Assembly: GCA_002730735.1 (NCBI GenBank)
Contig: PCAU01000011.1
Location: forward strand, 1-64,000
Reading direction: 5' to 3'
From: Acidobacteriota bacterium
GTDB lineage: Bacteria; Acidobacteriota; Vicinamibacteria; Vicinamibacterales; UBA823
DNA length: 64,000 bases
Shown: in pieces, positions 9,329 through 18,129 of the stretch
Layout of the letters: each line of letters begins with the position of its first letter
How positions within the stretch are numbered: position 1 is the stretch's first letter
Made by a program: the position numbers and the translations under genes
The notes under the pieces: generated by a model
Told to the model about the DNA's origin: nothing
The model's database searches: none
What the model saw: only the letters and a program-made list of their open reading frames with translations

Positions 9329-10450
9329 ATGGGTCAGACGGGCCAGTGGGACGCGAGGATGTCCAAGATGGTCGACCTCAGTGTGGTGATTGCAGGTGGA
9401 GGGACTGGAGGCCACGTATTTCCTGGCATTGCAGTCGGCAGGGAACTGCTGCGCCAGCGTCCGGAAGCATCGGTGATATTCGTAGGCACTTCACGGGGAT
9501 TAGAGGCGAAGGCAGTGCCCCGGGCGGGATTCAAGGTCGAGTTTATCCGCAGTTCGGGTTTGAAGGGCAGAACTTGGCTGGAGACGGCATATGCCGCGAT
9601 GCTACTTCCCCTGAGCGCTTGGGATGCGTGGCGCGTAGTCTCCCGTTGCAAGCCAGACCTTGTGGTAGGCGTTGGAGGATACAGTTCGGGCCCACTCGTG
9701 TTGGTGGCCGCACTGCGAGGTGTTCCGACCATGCTATTGGAGCAAAATGCTGTGCCAGGGTTGACGAATCGTCTACTGGCACCGTTCGTACGGTCTGCAG
9801 CCGTTTCGTTCGAGAGCACGCTAATATTTTTCGGTCGCAAAGGCTTCGTGAGTGGCAACCCCGTGCGTCCGGAGTTCTTGGACCCGATGGTCCAGAGCGA
9901 CACGCCGTCCGACAGCTGTCGACTACTCGTCGTGGGTGGGTCTCAGGGCGCACAAAAGATCAACGAGGCGATGATGAGCGCTGCACCGGCGCTCGCGGCA
10001 ATTCGCCCACGGCTGATTATTACCCACCAAGCTGGGCCTCGAGATGTCGACCCTGTGCAAGAAGCCTACGACACAGCTGGAATCGAGGCACGGGTGGCGT
10101 CTTTTCTCGAACCTATCGCTCCGGAGATGCACGCCTCGGAGATTGTCCTCTGTCGTGCGGGTGCGACAACGCTCGCGGAACTCGCGGCAGTAGGTCGCGC
10201 GAGCATCTTGGTGCCTCTTGCCACAGCTACCGACGATCACCAGCGCCGGAACGCGGAAGTGATCGCAGACGCTGGCGGTGCCGAAGTGTTACTGCAGGAC
10301 GATTTACGAACGACGGTAGCTCAGCGGGTTGGCGCACTCGTTGCCGACCCGTCGCGCCGAACCCTGATGGCCAAGGCCATGCAAGGGTTTGCGCGCCCAG
10401 ACGCTGCACGCGTCATTATCGAACGTGCCCTTCGGTTGGTGGTGTCGTGA
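9329..10450 (+). CDS. murG: UDP-GlcNAc:lipid I N-acetylglucosaminyltransferase MurG
   Basis: A 373-residue peripheral membrane GT-B glycosyltransferase that converts lipid I to lipid II. The N-terminal glycine-rich loop GGGTGGH is at 23-29, followed by FPGIAVGREL; the second domain carries GGSQGAQKINE and the UDP-GlcNAc-binding segment LCRAGATTLAEL. The start at 9329 is supported by GGAGGGG at 9313-9319 overlapping the ftsW end; in-frame ATGs at 9359 and 9368 would give the more usual short N-terminus but lack a well-spaced ribosome site. A hairpin sits immediately after the stop. Confidence 0.93.
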   Translation: MGQTGQWDARMSKMVDLSVVIAGGGTGGHVFPGIAVGRELLRQRPEASVIFVGTSRGLEAKAVPRAGFKVEFIRSSGLKGRTWLETAYAAMLLPLSAWDAWRVVSRCKPDLVVGVGGYSSGPLVLVAALRGVPTMLLEQNAVPGLTNRLLAPFVRSAAVSFESTLIFFGRKGFVSGNPVRPEFLDPMVQSDTPSDSCRLLVVGGSQGAQKINEAMMSAAPALAAIRPRLIITHQAGPRDVDPVQEAYDTAGIEARVASFLEPIAPEMHASEIVLCRAGATTLAELAAVGRASILVPLATATDDHQRRNAEVIADAGGAEVLLQDDLRTTVAQRVGALVADPSRRTLMAKAMQGFARPDAARVIIERALRLVVS

Positions 10451-10475
10451 GTGCCAGGATGAGACGCGCTGGCAC
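10451..10475 (+). other. Hairpin directly after the murG stop
   Basis: GTGCCAG at 10451-10457 is perfectly complementary to CTGGCAC at 10469-10475, with an 11-nt loop. It starts on the base after the murG stop codon and lies 53 nt before murC. There is no T run, so it is unlikely to terminate transcription; it may protect or delimit the mRNA inside the operon. Confidence 0.5.
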
Positions 10476-10528
10476 CAGTGAGCATCTTCGAAGGTGTGGT
10501 GGCGGATTAGAGAGCCTGGACTAAGCAG

Positions 10529-11983
10529 ATGTTGGGGTGTACGAGACGAATCCATTTTGTCGGCATTGGCGGTTCCGGTATGTGTGGCATCGCCGAGCTC
10601 TTGGCGAATTTCGGTTACGTCGTGAGCGGGTCGGATTTAAAGCGCTCAGTAGTTACTGATCAACTCGTCACCCTGGGTGTTGCTGTGCACATTGGTCACG
10701 ACCCACAACTGGTATCCGAGGCCGATGTAGTGGTTGTCTCCTCGGCCGTCACTGACGACAACATCGAGGTTGCCGAGGCACGTCGTCGAAACATTTTGGT
10801 TATTCCGCGCGCAGAGATGCTAGCTGAACTGATGCGGCTACGCTCCGGTATTGCCGTGGCCGGGTCACACGGGAAAACCTCGACGACCTCAATGATTGCG
10901 TTGGCACTGGAAGGTGGCGAACTTGATCCAACGGTGGTAATAGGCGGCCGACTGAATGCGTTTGGCAGCAATGCACGGCGGGGGCAAGGCAAGTATATGG
11001 TGGCGGAAGCCGACGAAAGTGATCGTTCGTTTCTCCGTTTGACGCCGGAGATAGCTGTGATCACAAACGTCGATCACGAGCATCTTGAGCATTACGGTAC
11101 ATTCGAGAAGCTATGTGATGCGTTCGTCGAGTTTGGTAACGCTGTTCCGTTTAACGGTTCTGTTGTTGGATGCGCTGACGACGAGGGCCTGCGCCCTTTG
11201 CTGTGCCAAATGACAAGGCGGGTGCTGAGATACGGCCTAGACGAAAAACAGCCTGTTGATGTTCTCGGTAGTGAGGTGCAATTGCGACCCTTTGGGGTTT
11301 CCTGTGAGGTGCGTGTGCGCAAGACCGGCAAGAAACTGATGGAGTTATTGGGTCCCTTGCATCTACAGGTTCCGGGTCAGCACAACCTCGAGAATGCATT
11401 AGCCGCGGTTTGCGTTGGTTTGGAAGCCGGCGTGAGCTTTGGACGCATCGCAGACGCTTTGGCAGATTTTCGAGGCGTAGAGCGCCGATTTCAATTTCGA
11501 GGGGAAATCGGTGGGGTCATGGTCGTGGATGACTATGGTCATCACCCGACAGAGATTCAAGCGGTGCTAACGGCGATACGGGCTAGCCTTGATCGTCGCG
11601 TGCTGGTGGCCTTCCAACCCCATCGTTACACCCGGACTCATCAGTTAATCGAGGAGTTCGGAAGGGTTCTAGCGACAGCAGATGAAGTCGTGCTGACGGA
11701 AGTCTATGGAGCGGGTGAGGCTCCGATACCTGGCGCGACTGCTGCAGCAATTGCGGAGGCCGTCCAGCGGGCTGGCCAGCCCGCGGTGCATTTAGTCGAC
11801 TCGGTGGACGATGTGACCGAGGCAGTCATGCAGCTCGTACGACCAGGGGATCTCGTTATCACTCTCGGTGCGGGGTCCATCGGTGATGTTGCTGATCAAA
11901 TTGTTCAACAACTGCAATCTGGTCACTTTACTCGAGAAGATAGTGAAACGGGTGGTCGCCAGTACTTTGAGGTGAGGAACTAG
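10529..11983 (+). CDS. murC: UDP-MurNAc:L-alanine ligase MurC
   Basis: A 484-residue cytoplasmic ligase that starts the stem peptide by adding L-Ala to UDP-MurNAc. The N-terminal HFVGIGGSGMCGIAE motif binds UDP, the ATP loop GSHGKTSTT is at 112-120 (Lys116), and VVDDYGHHPTEI plus FQPHRYTRT are typical of MurC. The stop is immediately followed by the ftsQ start. In many bacteria murB and ddl lie between murC and ftsQ; both are absent here. Confidence 0.95.
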   Translation: MLGCTRRIHFVGIGGSGMCGIAELLANFGYVVSGSDLKRSVVTDQLVTLGVAVHIGHDPQLVSEADVVVVSSAVTDDNIEVAEARRRNILVIPRAEMLAELMRLRSGIAVAGSHGKTSTTSMIALALEGGELDPTVVIGGRLNAFGSNARRGQGKYMVAEADESDRSFLRLTPEIAVITNVDHEHLEHYGTFEKLCDAFVEFGNAVPFNGSVVGCADDEGLRPLLCQMTRRVLRYGLDEKQPVDVLGSEVQLRPFGVSCEVRVRKTGKKLMELLGPLHLQVPGQHNLENALAAVCVGLEAGVSFGRIADALADFRGVERRFQFRGEIGGVMVVDDYGHHPTEIQAVLTAIRASLDRRVLVAFQPHRYTRTHQLIEEFGRVLATADEVVLTEVYGAGEAPIPGATAAAIAEAVQRAGQPAVHLVDSVDDVTEAVMQLVRPGDLVITLGAGSIGDVADQIVQQLQSGHFTREDSETGGRQYFEVRN

Positions 11984-12820
11984 ATGGGGGTTCGAGCTCC
12001 TGCGGACAAGCGTTTCCATCGCTCGCACATCAAACCGTCACGACGACGGTCGATATGGCAGCAGGTGCGCAGACTCGGCCGAACCGTCGTACTGCTCGTC
12101 CTCGTGGGCTACGCGCTTCACCGTGCAACAGACTTGGTGCTCAACGCATCTATGTTGGCTATTAACAGGATTGAGGTCGAGGGCCTTTCGCGATTCTCGG
12201 AGGGAGAATTCAACGCCCTGGTGAGCCTTTTGCACGGACAGAACATCCTGACAATCGACCTCGATGGGTGGCGCAATAGGTTGACGGCGTCACCGTGGGT
12301 AAAAGATGTAGAGTTTCGTCGGGTGATGCCGTCGACGATCCAGATTGTTGTGTCAGAAAAGATGCCAGTCGGGGTCGGTCGATTCGGTGAGCGTCTTTAT
12401 CTAATCGATGAACAGGGTGTTGTGATTGATGAGCACGGACCACAATATGGTGATTTCGATCTCCCGATTGTCGACAACCTTTTCGTGCACCTCGATCACG
12501 GGCGGCCCGTGATCGATTCGGACCGCAAGAAAATGCACGGCCGGTTCATTGAAGACTTCGAACGTCGGCCAGAGCTCTTGCGTCGAGTCTCGCAGATCGA
12601 TGTTGCTGACCCTGACAATGTTGTCGTGCTGCTTGATGGTGACAGGGTGCATTTGCATCTTGGCAACGTCCGATTCGCAGACCGGATACACAAGTATCTG
12701 GAAATGATAGATGTGATACGGAAACACGTGTCTGAGATCGATTACGTGGATTTGCGGTATGGAAATCGGGTCTACGTCGGTCCTGCGGCATCAGAGTCTT
12801 TGAGTCCGATTGTTCCATGA
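11984..12820 (+). CDS. ftsQ: Cell division protein FtsQ (POTRA domain)
   Basis: A 278-residue bitopic protein: an Arg/Lys-rich cytoplasmic N-terminus (about 1-33), one membrane span (about 35-50), then a POTRA domain (INRIEVEGLSRFSEGEF onward) and the beta domain (PTIQIVVSEKMPVGVGR). FtsQ nucleates the FtsQLB complex that controls septal peptidoglycan synthesis. The ATG directly abuts the murC stop. Family sequence conservation is low, so the assignment combines topology, the POTRA signature and the position between murC and ftsA. Confidence 0.88.
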   Translation: MGVRAPADKRFHRSHIKPSRRRSIWQQVRRLGRTVVLLVLVGYALHRATDLVLNASMLAINRIEVEGLSRFSEGEFNALVSLLHGQNILTIDLDGWRNRLTASPWVKDVEFRRVMPSTIQIVVSEKMPVGVGRFGERLYLIDEQGVVIDEHGPQYGDFDLPIVDNLFVHLDHGRPVIDSDRKKMHGRFIEDFERRPELLRRVSQIDVADPDNVVVLLDGDRVHLHLGNVRFADRIHKYLEMIDVIRKHVSEIDYVDLRYGNRVYVGPAASESLSPIVP

Positions 12821-12848
12821 CGCACGCAAACGATAGTACGGAGGATAT

Positions 12849-14084
12849 GTGGCTCGCAAAGATCGATATCTCGTAGGCCTGGACGTCGGCACGTCGAAGA
12901 TTACCGCTATCGTTGGTGAGATCATGGACGACGGCGAACTCGACATCATCGGCATCGGTGTAGTGGAGGCGCACGGTATAAAGCGCGGTGTTGTCGTGAA
13001 TCTGGAAGCCGCCGTGGGGTCGGTGAAGCAGGCGATCGACGCTGCTGAACTCACAGCTGGTGTGGAAATAGATTCAGTGCATCTCGGGCTTTCGGGTGCT
13101 CATGTCAAGGGTTTCAATAGTCGCGGCGTGGTTGCGGTTTCTGGAAAAAATAGAGAAATTTCTGGCGAGGATGTTCGTCGGGCGATTGATGCAGCTAAGG
13201 CTGTATCCCTGCCAAGCGGGCGAGAGATTCTCCATGTTCTTCCACAAGATTTCGTGGTGGATGACCAGGACGAGATTAGTTCACCCATTGGCATGACCGG
13301 CGCTCGACTCGAAGTGAACGTTCACATTATTACTGGTAGCGCGGCATCGACCCAGAATATCGTCGGATGCGTCAATCGCGCTGGGGTTGCAGTGCTGGAT
13401 ACCGTGCTTGAGCAGCTCGCTGCGAGCGAAGCGGTCTTGACGAACGACGAAAAACAATTAGGTGTTGTACTTGTCGACATCGGCGGAGGAACGACTGACT
13501 TCGCTGTCTTTGAGCGAGGAAGCCTCTGGCATACTGGCGTAGTCGCGATCGGAGGCGGGCATTTTACGCAAGATATCGCCGTTGGCTTACGGACACCAAT
13601 TCCTGAGGCCGAGAAGATCAAACGCCGTTGCGGCTGTGCCTTATCTGCTCTGGTCGAAGAAGATCAGACAATCGACGTTGTTAGCCACGGCGGGCGACCA
13701 CCTCGTGTTATGGCGAGGCGGCTCTTGTCTGACATCCTGCAGCCGCGTGCTGAGGAGGTCTTTCATCTTCTTTGGGACGAGATCCGGCGCGCGGGATACG
13801 AAAACGCCTTGAATGCAGGCATCGTTCTGACTGGTGGTGCGTCTGTACTTGAGGGAACAGCCGAGACTGCAGAACAAATCTTCGATCTTCCAATTAGGGT
13901 CGGGTCTCCAAGCGAAATCGGCGGACTAGCCGATCACGCACATAGCCCACAGTTTGCAACAGCGGTGGGACTCGTGATGTATGCTCACCGCAACTATTTT
14001 CCTCAACCATCGGGATTGGTTGGAGCAGGCGCGTTGAGTCGCGTCGCGGGTCGCTTACGAGGTTTGTTCCGGGAATTCTTTTAG
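12849..14084 (+). CDS. ftsA: Cell division protein FtsA (actin-like membrane tether of FtsZ)
   Basis: A 411-residue actin-fold ATPase. Phosphate 1 motif GLDVGTSKITAIVGE near the N-terminus, phosphate 2 DIGGGTTDFAVF and the adenosine motif LTGGASVLEG are all clear. The C-terminus ends in a basic, aromatic helix (GRLRGLFREFF) that fits the amphipathic membrane-targeting tail of FtsA. The GTG start is preceded by GGAGG at 12840-12844; an ATG one base earlier in another frame is not used. ftsZ follows after 159 nt containing a promoter and leader. Confidence 0.95.
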   Translation: MARKDRYLVGLDVGTSKITAIVGEIMDDGELDIIGIGVVEAHGIKRGVVVNLEAAVGSVKQAIDAAELTAGVEIDSVHLGLSGAHVKGFNSRGVVAVSGKNREISGEDVRRAIDAAKAVSLPSGREILHVLPQDFVVDDQDEISSPIGMTGARLEVNVHIITGSAASTQNIVGCVNRAGVAVLDTVLEQLAASEAVLTNDEKQLGVVLVDIGGGTTDFAVFERGSLWHTGVVAIGGGHFTQDIAVGLRTPIPEAEKIKRRCGCALSALVEEDQTIDVVSHGGRPPRVMARRLLSDILQPRAEEVFHLLWDEIRRAGYENALNAGIVLTGGASVLEGTAETAEQIFDLPIRVGSPSEIGGLADHAHSPQFATAVGLVMYAHRNYFPQPSGLVGAGALSRVAGRLRGLFREFF

Positions 14085-14132
14085 ATTGGGACTTGTTCTG
14101 GCGGTTTGCCCGCCCCTAGGTGGAGATTGAAC

Positions 14133-14240
14133 TTGACACTCCTTTTTTCTTATCAATAATCTATATCTTGTATGAGGGAAGCTCGCTAGGCCTACCTGTT
14201 GTGAGCTTGTTAGCTGTTAATCATCGTAGATGAACTCCTA
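14133..14240 (+). promoter_or_regulatory. Promoter and conserved leader of ftsZ, duplicated upstream of the lysine-rich micro-genes
   Basis: A sigma70-type promoter is visible: TTGACA at 14133-14138, a 16-nt spacer and AATAAT at 14155-14160, giving a start near 14167 and a ~75-nt leader. The whole block to 14240 aligns with the minus-strand block 48784-48675 at about 86% identity by hand, including bases well downstream of the promoter. A five-codon ORF (ATG at 14172, TAG at 14187-14189, reading MREAR) is preserved in both copies. The conserved leader suggests post-transcriptional or post-initiation control of ftsZ separate from the upstream dcw operon. No simple conserved hairpin was found by eye. 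Confidence 0.8.
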
Positions 14241-14243
14241 AAG

Positions 14244-15647
14244 ATGACGGATGCGCGCCCAAACCGGACTAATGCCAACAGGGTTGCCCCTGGTAGCTCC
14301 TTGCGATTAACGCTTGACGATGAGAGTCGGGCGGGTGCTCGCATCAGGGTGATAGGTGTCGGAGGGGGTGGTGGTAACGCCGTTAACAGGATGGTGAAGT
14401 CTGGTCTGCAAGGAGTCGACTTCATTGTTGCTAACACAGACATCCAGGCTCTTCAAGCTAACGGCGCGCCGAGCAAGATTCAATTAGGGGTGAAACTCAC
14501 CAAGGGACTCGGTGCGGGCGCCGACCCGAACCTCGGGCGAGAGGCGGCACTAGAGAATACAAACGAACTCATTGACGCTCTTGATGGTGCTGACATGGTG
14601 TTCGTGACAACGGGTCTTGGGGGTGGTACGGGCACGGGAGCGGCACCGGTGATCGCCAATTTGGCCAGTGAGCTTGGATGCCTGACGGTTGCTGTGGTTA
14701 CTAAGCCTTTTCAATTTGAGGGTAAGCAGCGCGCTACGCGTGCCGATGAAGGACTCGACAAACTTCGCGACAGCGTAGATTCGGTAATCAGCATTCCGAA
14801 TGAGCGTCTCTTATTGACGAAGAGCATGACCTTTCGTAAGGCGTTTGAAAAGGTTGATGACGTGCTTCTCCAAGCTGTTCAGGGTATTTCTGACCTAATT
14901 TTGGTACCCGGCTTGATCAACCTCGACTTCGCTGACGTGAGAACTATCATGTCTCGGACTGGCATGGCCATCATGGGCACTGGAGTTGGCAAAGGTGCGA
15001 GCCGAGCGAACGCCGCAGCAAATCGGGCAATTTCCAGTCCTCTTTTGGAAGATGCGGCTGTTGAGGGAGCGCGCGGTGTCATCATTAACGTCACTGGAGG
15101 CAACGACCTATCCATTGGTGAAGTCAATGAAGCATCGTCGATTATCCATCAAGCTGCGCACGACGACGCCAATATTATTTTCGGCGCAGTCGTCGATCCG
15201 CGGATGCAAAGCCAAGTTAAAATCACCGTGATAGCGACGGGATTTGACAAGCATGCGAGCACGGCGGAGGAACCGGCTTCGACACCAGTCGACCTTCAGG
15301 ATTACTCGTCGTTGAAGCAGGGAGGCCATGAGCCGGCTGCCGAGGCGCCGAGACTATCACTGGCCAGGTCAGTGGAGTCTGAGCTATCGCGTGAGCCCAA
15401 ACCGACCCCCGTCATAACCCAGTCCAGTCCGGATGATCATTCGGAACAAGTGGCCGGTGACCTTTTATTGGCAGGGCATGGTGATTCCCAAGCCGCTCTT
15501 GGCACCCAAATGAATATTGCTAAGCGGTTAGAAAAACTTATTAATCAACCTACAGAATCCACGACAGCGAATGGTGAATTGAAGGATGCTGACCTGAGTG
15601 ACCCTGACGCAGTGGAGTTCGACACGCCAGCCTTCTTGCGCCGATAG
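14244..15647 (+). CDS. ftsZ: Cell division GTPase FtsZ
   Basis: A 467-residue tubulin homologue that polymerises into the division ring. After a ~30-residue N-terminal extension come [17 protein letters not shown], the GTP-binding signature GGGTGTG at 126-132, and the T7-loop region ([11 protein letters not shown]) needed for GTP hydrolysis. The globular core ends around residue 335, followed by a long low-complexity linker rich in Glu, Ser and Pro. The extreme C-terminus FDTPAFLRR is the conserved peptide that binds FtsA and other partners. It has its own promoter-leader (14133-14240), so it can be expressed apart from ftsA. Confidence 0.97.
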   Translation: MTDARPNRTNANRVAPGSSLRLTLDDESRAGARIRVIGVGGGGGNAVNRMVKSGLQGVDFIVANTDIQALQANGAPSKIQLGVKLTKGLGAGADPNLGREAALENTNELIDALDGADMVFVTTGLGGGTGTGAAPVIANLASELGCLTVAVVTKPFQFEGKQRATRADEGLDKLRDSVDSVISIPNERLLLTKSMTFRKAFEKVDDVLLQAVQGISDLILVPGLINLDFADVRTIMSRTGMAIMGTGVGKGASRANAAANRAISSPLLEDAAVEGARGVIINVTGGNDLSIGEVNEASSIIHQAAHDDANIIFGAVVDPRMQSQVKITVIATGFDKHASTAEEPASTPVDLQDYSSLKQGGHEPAAEAPRLSLARSVESELSREPKPTPVITQSSPDDHSEQVAGDLLLAGHGDSQAALGTQMNIAKRLEKLINQPTESTTANGELKDADLSDPDAVEFDTPAFLRR

Positions 15648-15735
15648 TCGTGAGGTAAGCTGCCTTTCCATCGTCCTATCGTGAATCAGCCTGCGTGGTA
15701 GAGTAGGGGCGGAGCGGCCTAGTTCTTCCCACAGT

Positions 15736-17544
15736 GTGCTTGCGCAGCCACCGTTGTCCGTGCTGCACGCCGTTTCTGAATTCAAACTCGTTATGTCCTT
15801 TTGGCAGCAGCGTCAGGCGGCCCAGCAATTGCTCAGCCTTGAGCGGGGGCGCGGTCGTCGATCCGTTGGAGACCGGCTTCGTGTTGTGCTCGCGTTTCCT
15901 AATACCTACTACGTGGGTATGTCGAATCTCGGCGTGCAGACGGTGCATCATCTCTTTAATGTGGAAGATGGAGTTTCGTGTGAACGTGTCTTCTTACCAC
16001 CGAAGCAGGAGCTCCGAGCACTGCTATCGTCTCGGACGCCGTTGCTAACACTTGATACCCAGACCCCGGTATCAGACTTTGATGTACTGGCGTTCACCGT
16101 ATCGTTTGAGTGGGATTACGTGAATATCTTGACGATGATGCGTCTTGCGGGAATGCCGGTCTACGCAAGCGAGCGTAACGATCGGTACCCCCTAGTTGTT
16201 CTCGGCGGAGCCGTCACATTCTTGAACCCTGAGCCGCTTGCCCCATTCGTTGATGTCGTGACTGCCGGCGAAGGCGAGGCACTAATACCGTCTCTAGTCT
16301 CGGCTGTCAGCGCAACGGATCGGAGTTCGGCCTTGCGACGCTTAGCGACTCTGCCTGGTTTCTATGTACCTACCTTGTATCGGGTGAGTTACGACGATAG
16401 AGGGGTAGTTAAGCCTTACCAGGCCACGGAGCCGACCGTCCCACCGTTCGTTTCAAAGGCTGCTGTGAGGACTATTGACGACATCGAACCGCCATGCACC
16501 AGAGTCTTCACGCCTCAGACGGCGTTCGGTTCGCGCTTCTTGATTGAGGTGGTCCGTGGCTGTGCGAAACTCTGCCGCTTCTGTTGGGCCGGCTATAACT
16601 ACCTGCCTGTACGTGCATTTTCCACTGATCGGATACTCTCATTGGCCGAGTCAGCCAAGCCCTACGCCAACCGGGTTGGTTTGGTATCGATTGCTTTATG
16701 CGATCATCCGGATATTGAAGAAATCCTCGAACGCTTACTTGCGCTTGACTACACAGTAAGCCCGGCGTCGTTGCGACTAGATGATCTCACCCCACAGATC
16801 GTACAACTGCTCCGTCAAAGTGGAGAGCGCACGGTTACGATTGCTCCGGAGACAGGGTCTGATCGATTACGGCGCGTCATAAACAAGGTCATGACTAACG
16901 CTCAAATTCTCGACAAGGCTGATCTAATCTTTTCCAGTGGTATTGAAAACCTGAAGCTTTACTTCATGCTCGGTCTGCCTACGGAAACGGACGAAGATCT
17001 CGTGGCCATTCGTGATCTTGTTGTCCAGCTTCGCGACCGGATGCTCAAGTACGCTCGTCGTCGTGGCCGCCCTGGACGAATAGTCGGCAGTGTGAATCCA
17101 CTTGTGCCAAAACCCGGCACGAGTTATCAGTGGCTTCCAATGACGTCACCGGCGATAGTGGCATCTCGGACAAAGCGTCTCAAGGGTCTTTTGTCTGGCC
17201 TCGACCATGTCTATCTGTCTATCAAGTCTGAACGGCAGTCGTTTTATCAGGCGCTGCTGTCACTTGGCGATCGCCGGGTTGCTCCTGTCATCGACGCCGC
17301 CTCACAGAACGGGGGAGATTGGCGCCGAGCTGCTGAAACGGCAGATGTAGACCCTAAATTTTGGGTTTTGCGAGACCGAAGTCAGGACGAGGTGCTTCCT
17401 TGGGACATTATCGATGGTGGTATCAAGGCGGAATTTTTTCGTTCTGAGTTCTTGAGGAGTATGAGAGCAGAGCCAACCGTGCCCTCTAATCGAGGCGTCT
17501 CGCCTACTGTACTGGGCGCCTTGGCCAGTCATCAGACTTCCTAG
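15736..17544 (+). CDS. Radical SAM protein with N-terminal B12-binding-like domain
   Basis: A 602-residue protein of unknown substrate. The N-terminal part (about 45-190) looks like the cobalamin-binding-like domain found in large radical SAM proteins (AFPNTYYVGMSNLGVQ, then LGGAVTFLNPEPL). The radical SAM cluster is CxxxCxxC at Cys276, Cys280 and Cys283 (within RGCAKLCRFC), binding a 4Fe-4S cluster that cleaves S-adenosylmethionine. It resembles the TIGR03960-type family, whose function is not established. The GTG start at 15736 follows the ftsZ stop by 88 nt; an ATG at 15793 is a plausible alternative. Downstream is a convergent intergenic region. Confidence 0.8.
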   Translation: MLAQPPLSVLHAVSEFKLVMSFWQQRQAAQQLLSLERGRGRRSVGDRLRVVLAFPNTYYVGMSNLGVQTVHHLFNVEDGVSCERVFLPPKQELRALLSSRTPLLTLDTQTPVSDFDVLAFTVSFEWDYVNILTMMRLAGMPVYASERNDRYPLVVLGGAVTFLNPEPLAPFVDVVTAGEGEALIPSLVSAVSATDRSSALRRLATLPGFYVPTLYRVSYDDRGVVKPYQATEPTVPPFVSKAAVRTIDDIEPPCTRVFTPQTAFGSRFLIEVVRGCAKLCRFCWAGYNYLPVRAFSTDRILSLAESAKPYANRVGLVSIALCDHPDIEEILERLLALDYTVSPASLRLDDLTPQIVQLLRQSGERTVTIAPETGSDRLRRVINKVMTNAQILDKADLIFSSGIENLKLYFMLGLPTETDEDLVAIRDLVVQLRDRMLKYARRRGRPGRIVGSVNPLVPKPGTSYQWLPMTSPAIVASRTKRLKGLLSGLDHVYLSIKSERQSFYQALLSLGDRRVAPVIDAASQNGGDWRRAAETADVDPKFWVLRDRSQDEVLPWDIIDGGIKAEFFRSEFLRSMRAEPTVPSNRGVSPTVLGALASHQTS

Positions 17545-17728
17545 GTGAAGGCCACAGGAATTACCGACTACGCAGTTTCCCCTTAGTTGACGTCGTCCAC
17601 CGCTTGTCTTTTCGAGAATTCTTCAAACCGAAGGTCATTGCCTATGTCTTCCAAGTGACCGTGACGGTCATGTCACCTCAAGATAATTGTAATTTGTACG
17701 CCAACGACACGGTGGCGACCTTATGCTT

Positions 17729-18109
17729 CTAGGAACTGACCAGTAACACGTGAGCGAGTGCCATGGCATCCGAGTGTGTGATTGTCAGGAGGGAGGACTC
17801 TGCACCGAGTTGAGCAAATCGTCGCGCTGCACCTCCATGGAATTCCAGTTGCGGAGGTCCGCTACTCCGTACGACCTCAATGTCTCGCCATAGGACCTTC
17901 TGTGAGCGACCAGTGCCGAGGGCCTTCATGGCGGCCTCCTTAGCGGCGAATCTACCTGCCAAATGAGGCACAGGATTCCGGCGGTGTTGACAGTAAGCAA
18001 CTTCACCAGGAGTAAACACCCTTGCCAAGAATCTCTCCCCGTATCGTTTCCAGAGCCGTTCGATACGGGAAAGCTCAGTCGCGTCGATTCCAGACCCTAT
18101 GATCACCAT
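17729..18109 (-). CDS. acpS: Holo-[acyl-carrier-protein] synthase AcpS
   Basis: A 126-residue phosphopantetheinyl transferase that activates acyl carrier protein with coenzyme A. The N-terminal motif GSGIDATELSRIE carries the Mg-binding Asp, and FAAKEAAMKALGTG carries the Glu/Lys pair of the family; the C-terminal ITHSDAMALA matches the usual SxxDxxxA segment. Length is normal. It is last in a minus-strand run after the RNase H and zinc-ribbon genes, 20 nt from its neighbour. Confidence 0.93.
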   Translation of the reverse strand: MVIIGSGIDATELSRIERLWKRYGERFLARVFTPGEVAYCQHRRNPVPHLAGRFAAKEAAMKALGTGRSQKVLWRDIEVVRSSGPPQLEFHGGAARRFAQLGAESSLLTITHSDAMALAHVLLVSS

Positions 18110-18129
18110 GGGAAAAACAAACTTTTCAG

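Noticed and set aside
9319-10524. 401-codon open frame on the same strand as murG
   Set aside because: It overlaps murG completely in another frame, has no recognisable domain and an Arg/Gly/Cys-rich composition expected from a shadow of a GC-rich gene.
14100-14114. GGCGG/CCGCC hairpin after ftsA
   Set aside because: Only five base pairs and no T run; it is not a convincing terminator.
17656-17670. TGACCG/CGGTCA hairpin between the radical SAM gene and acpS
   Set aside because: Six base pairs with a 3-nt loop and no T run between convergent genes; too weak to call a terminator.
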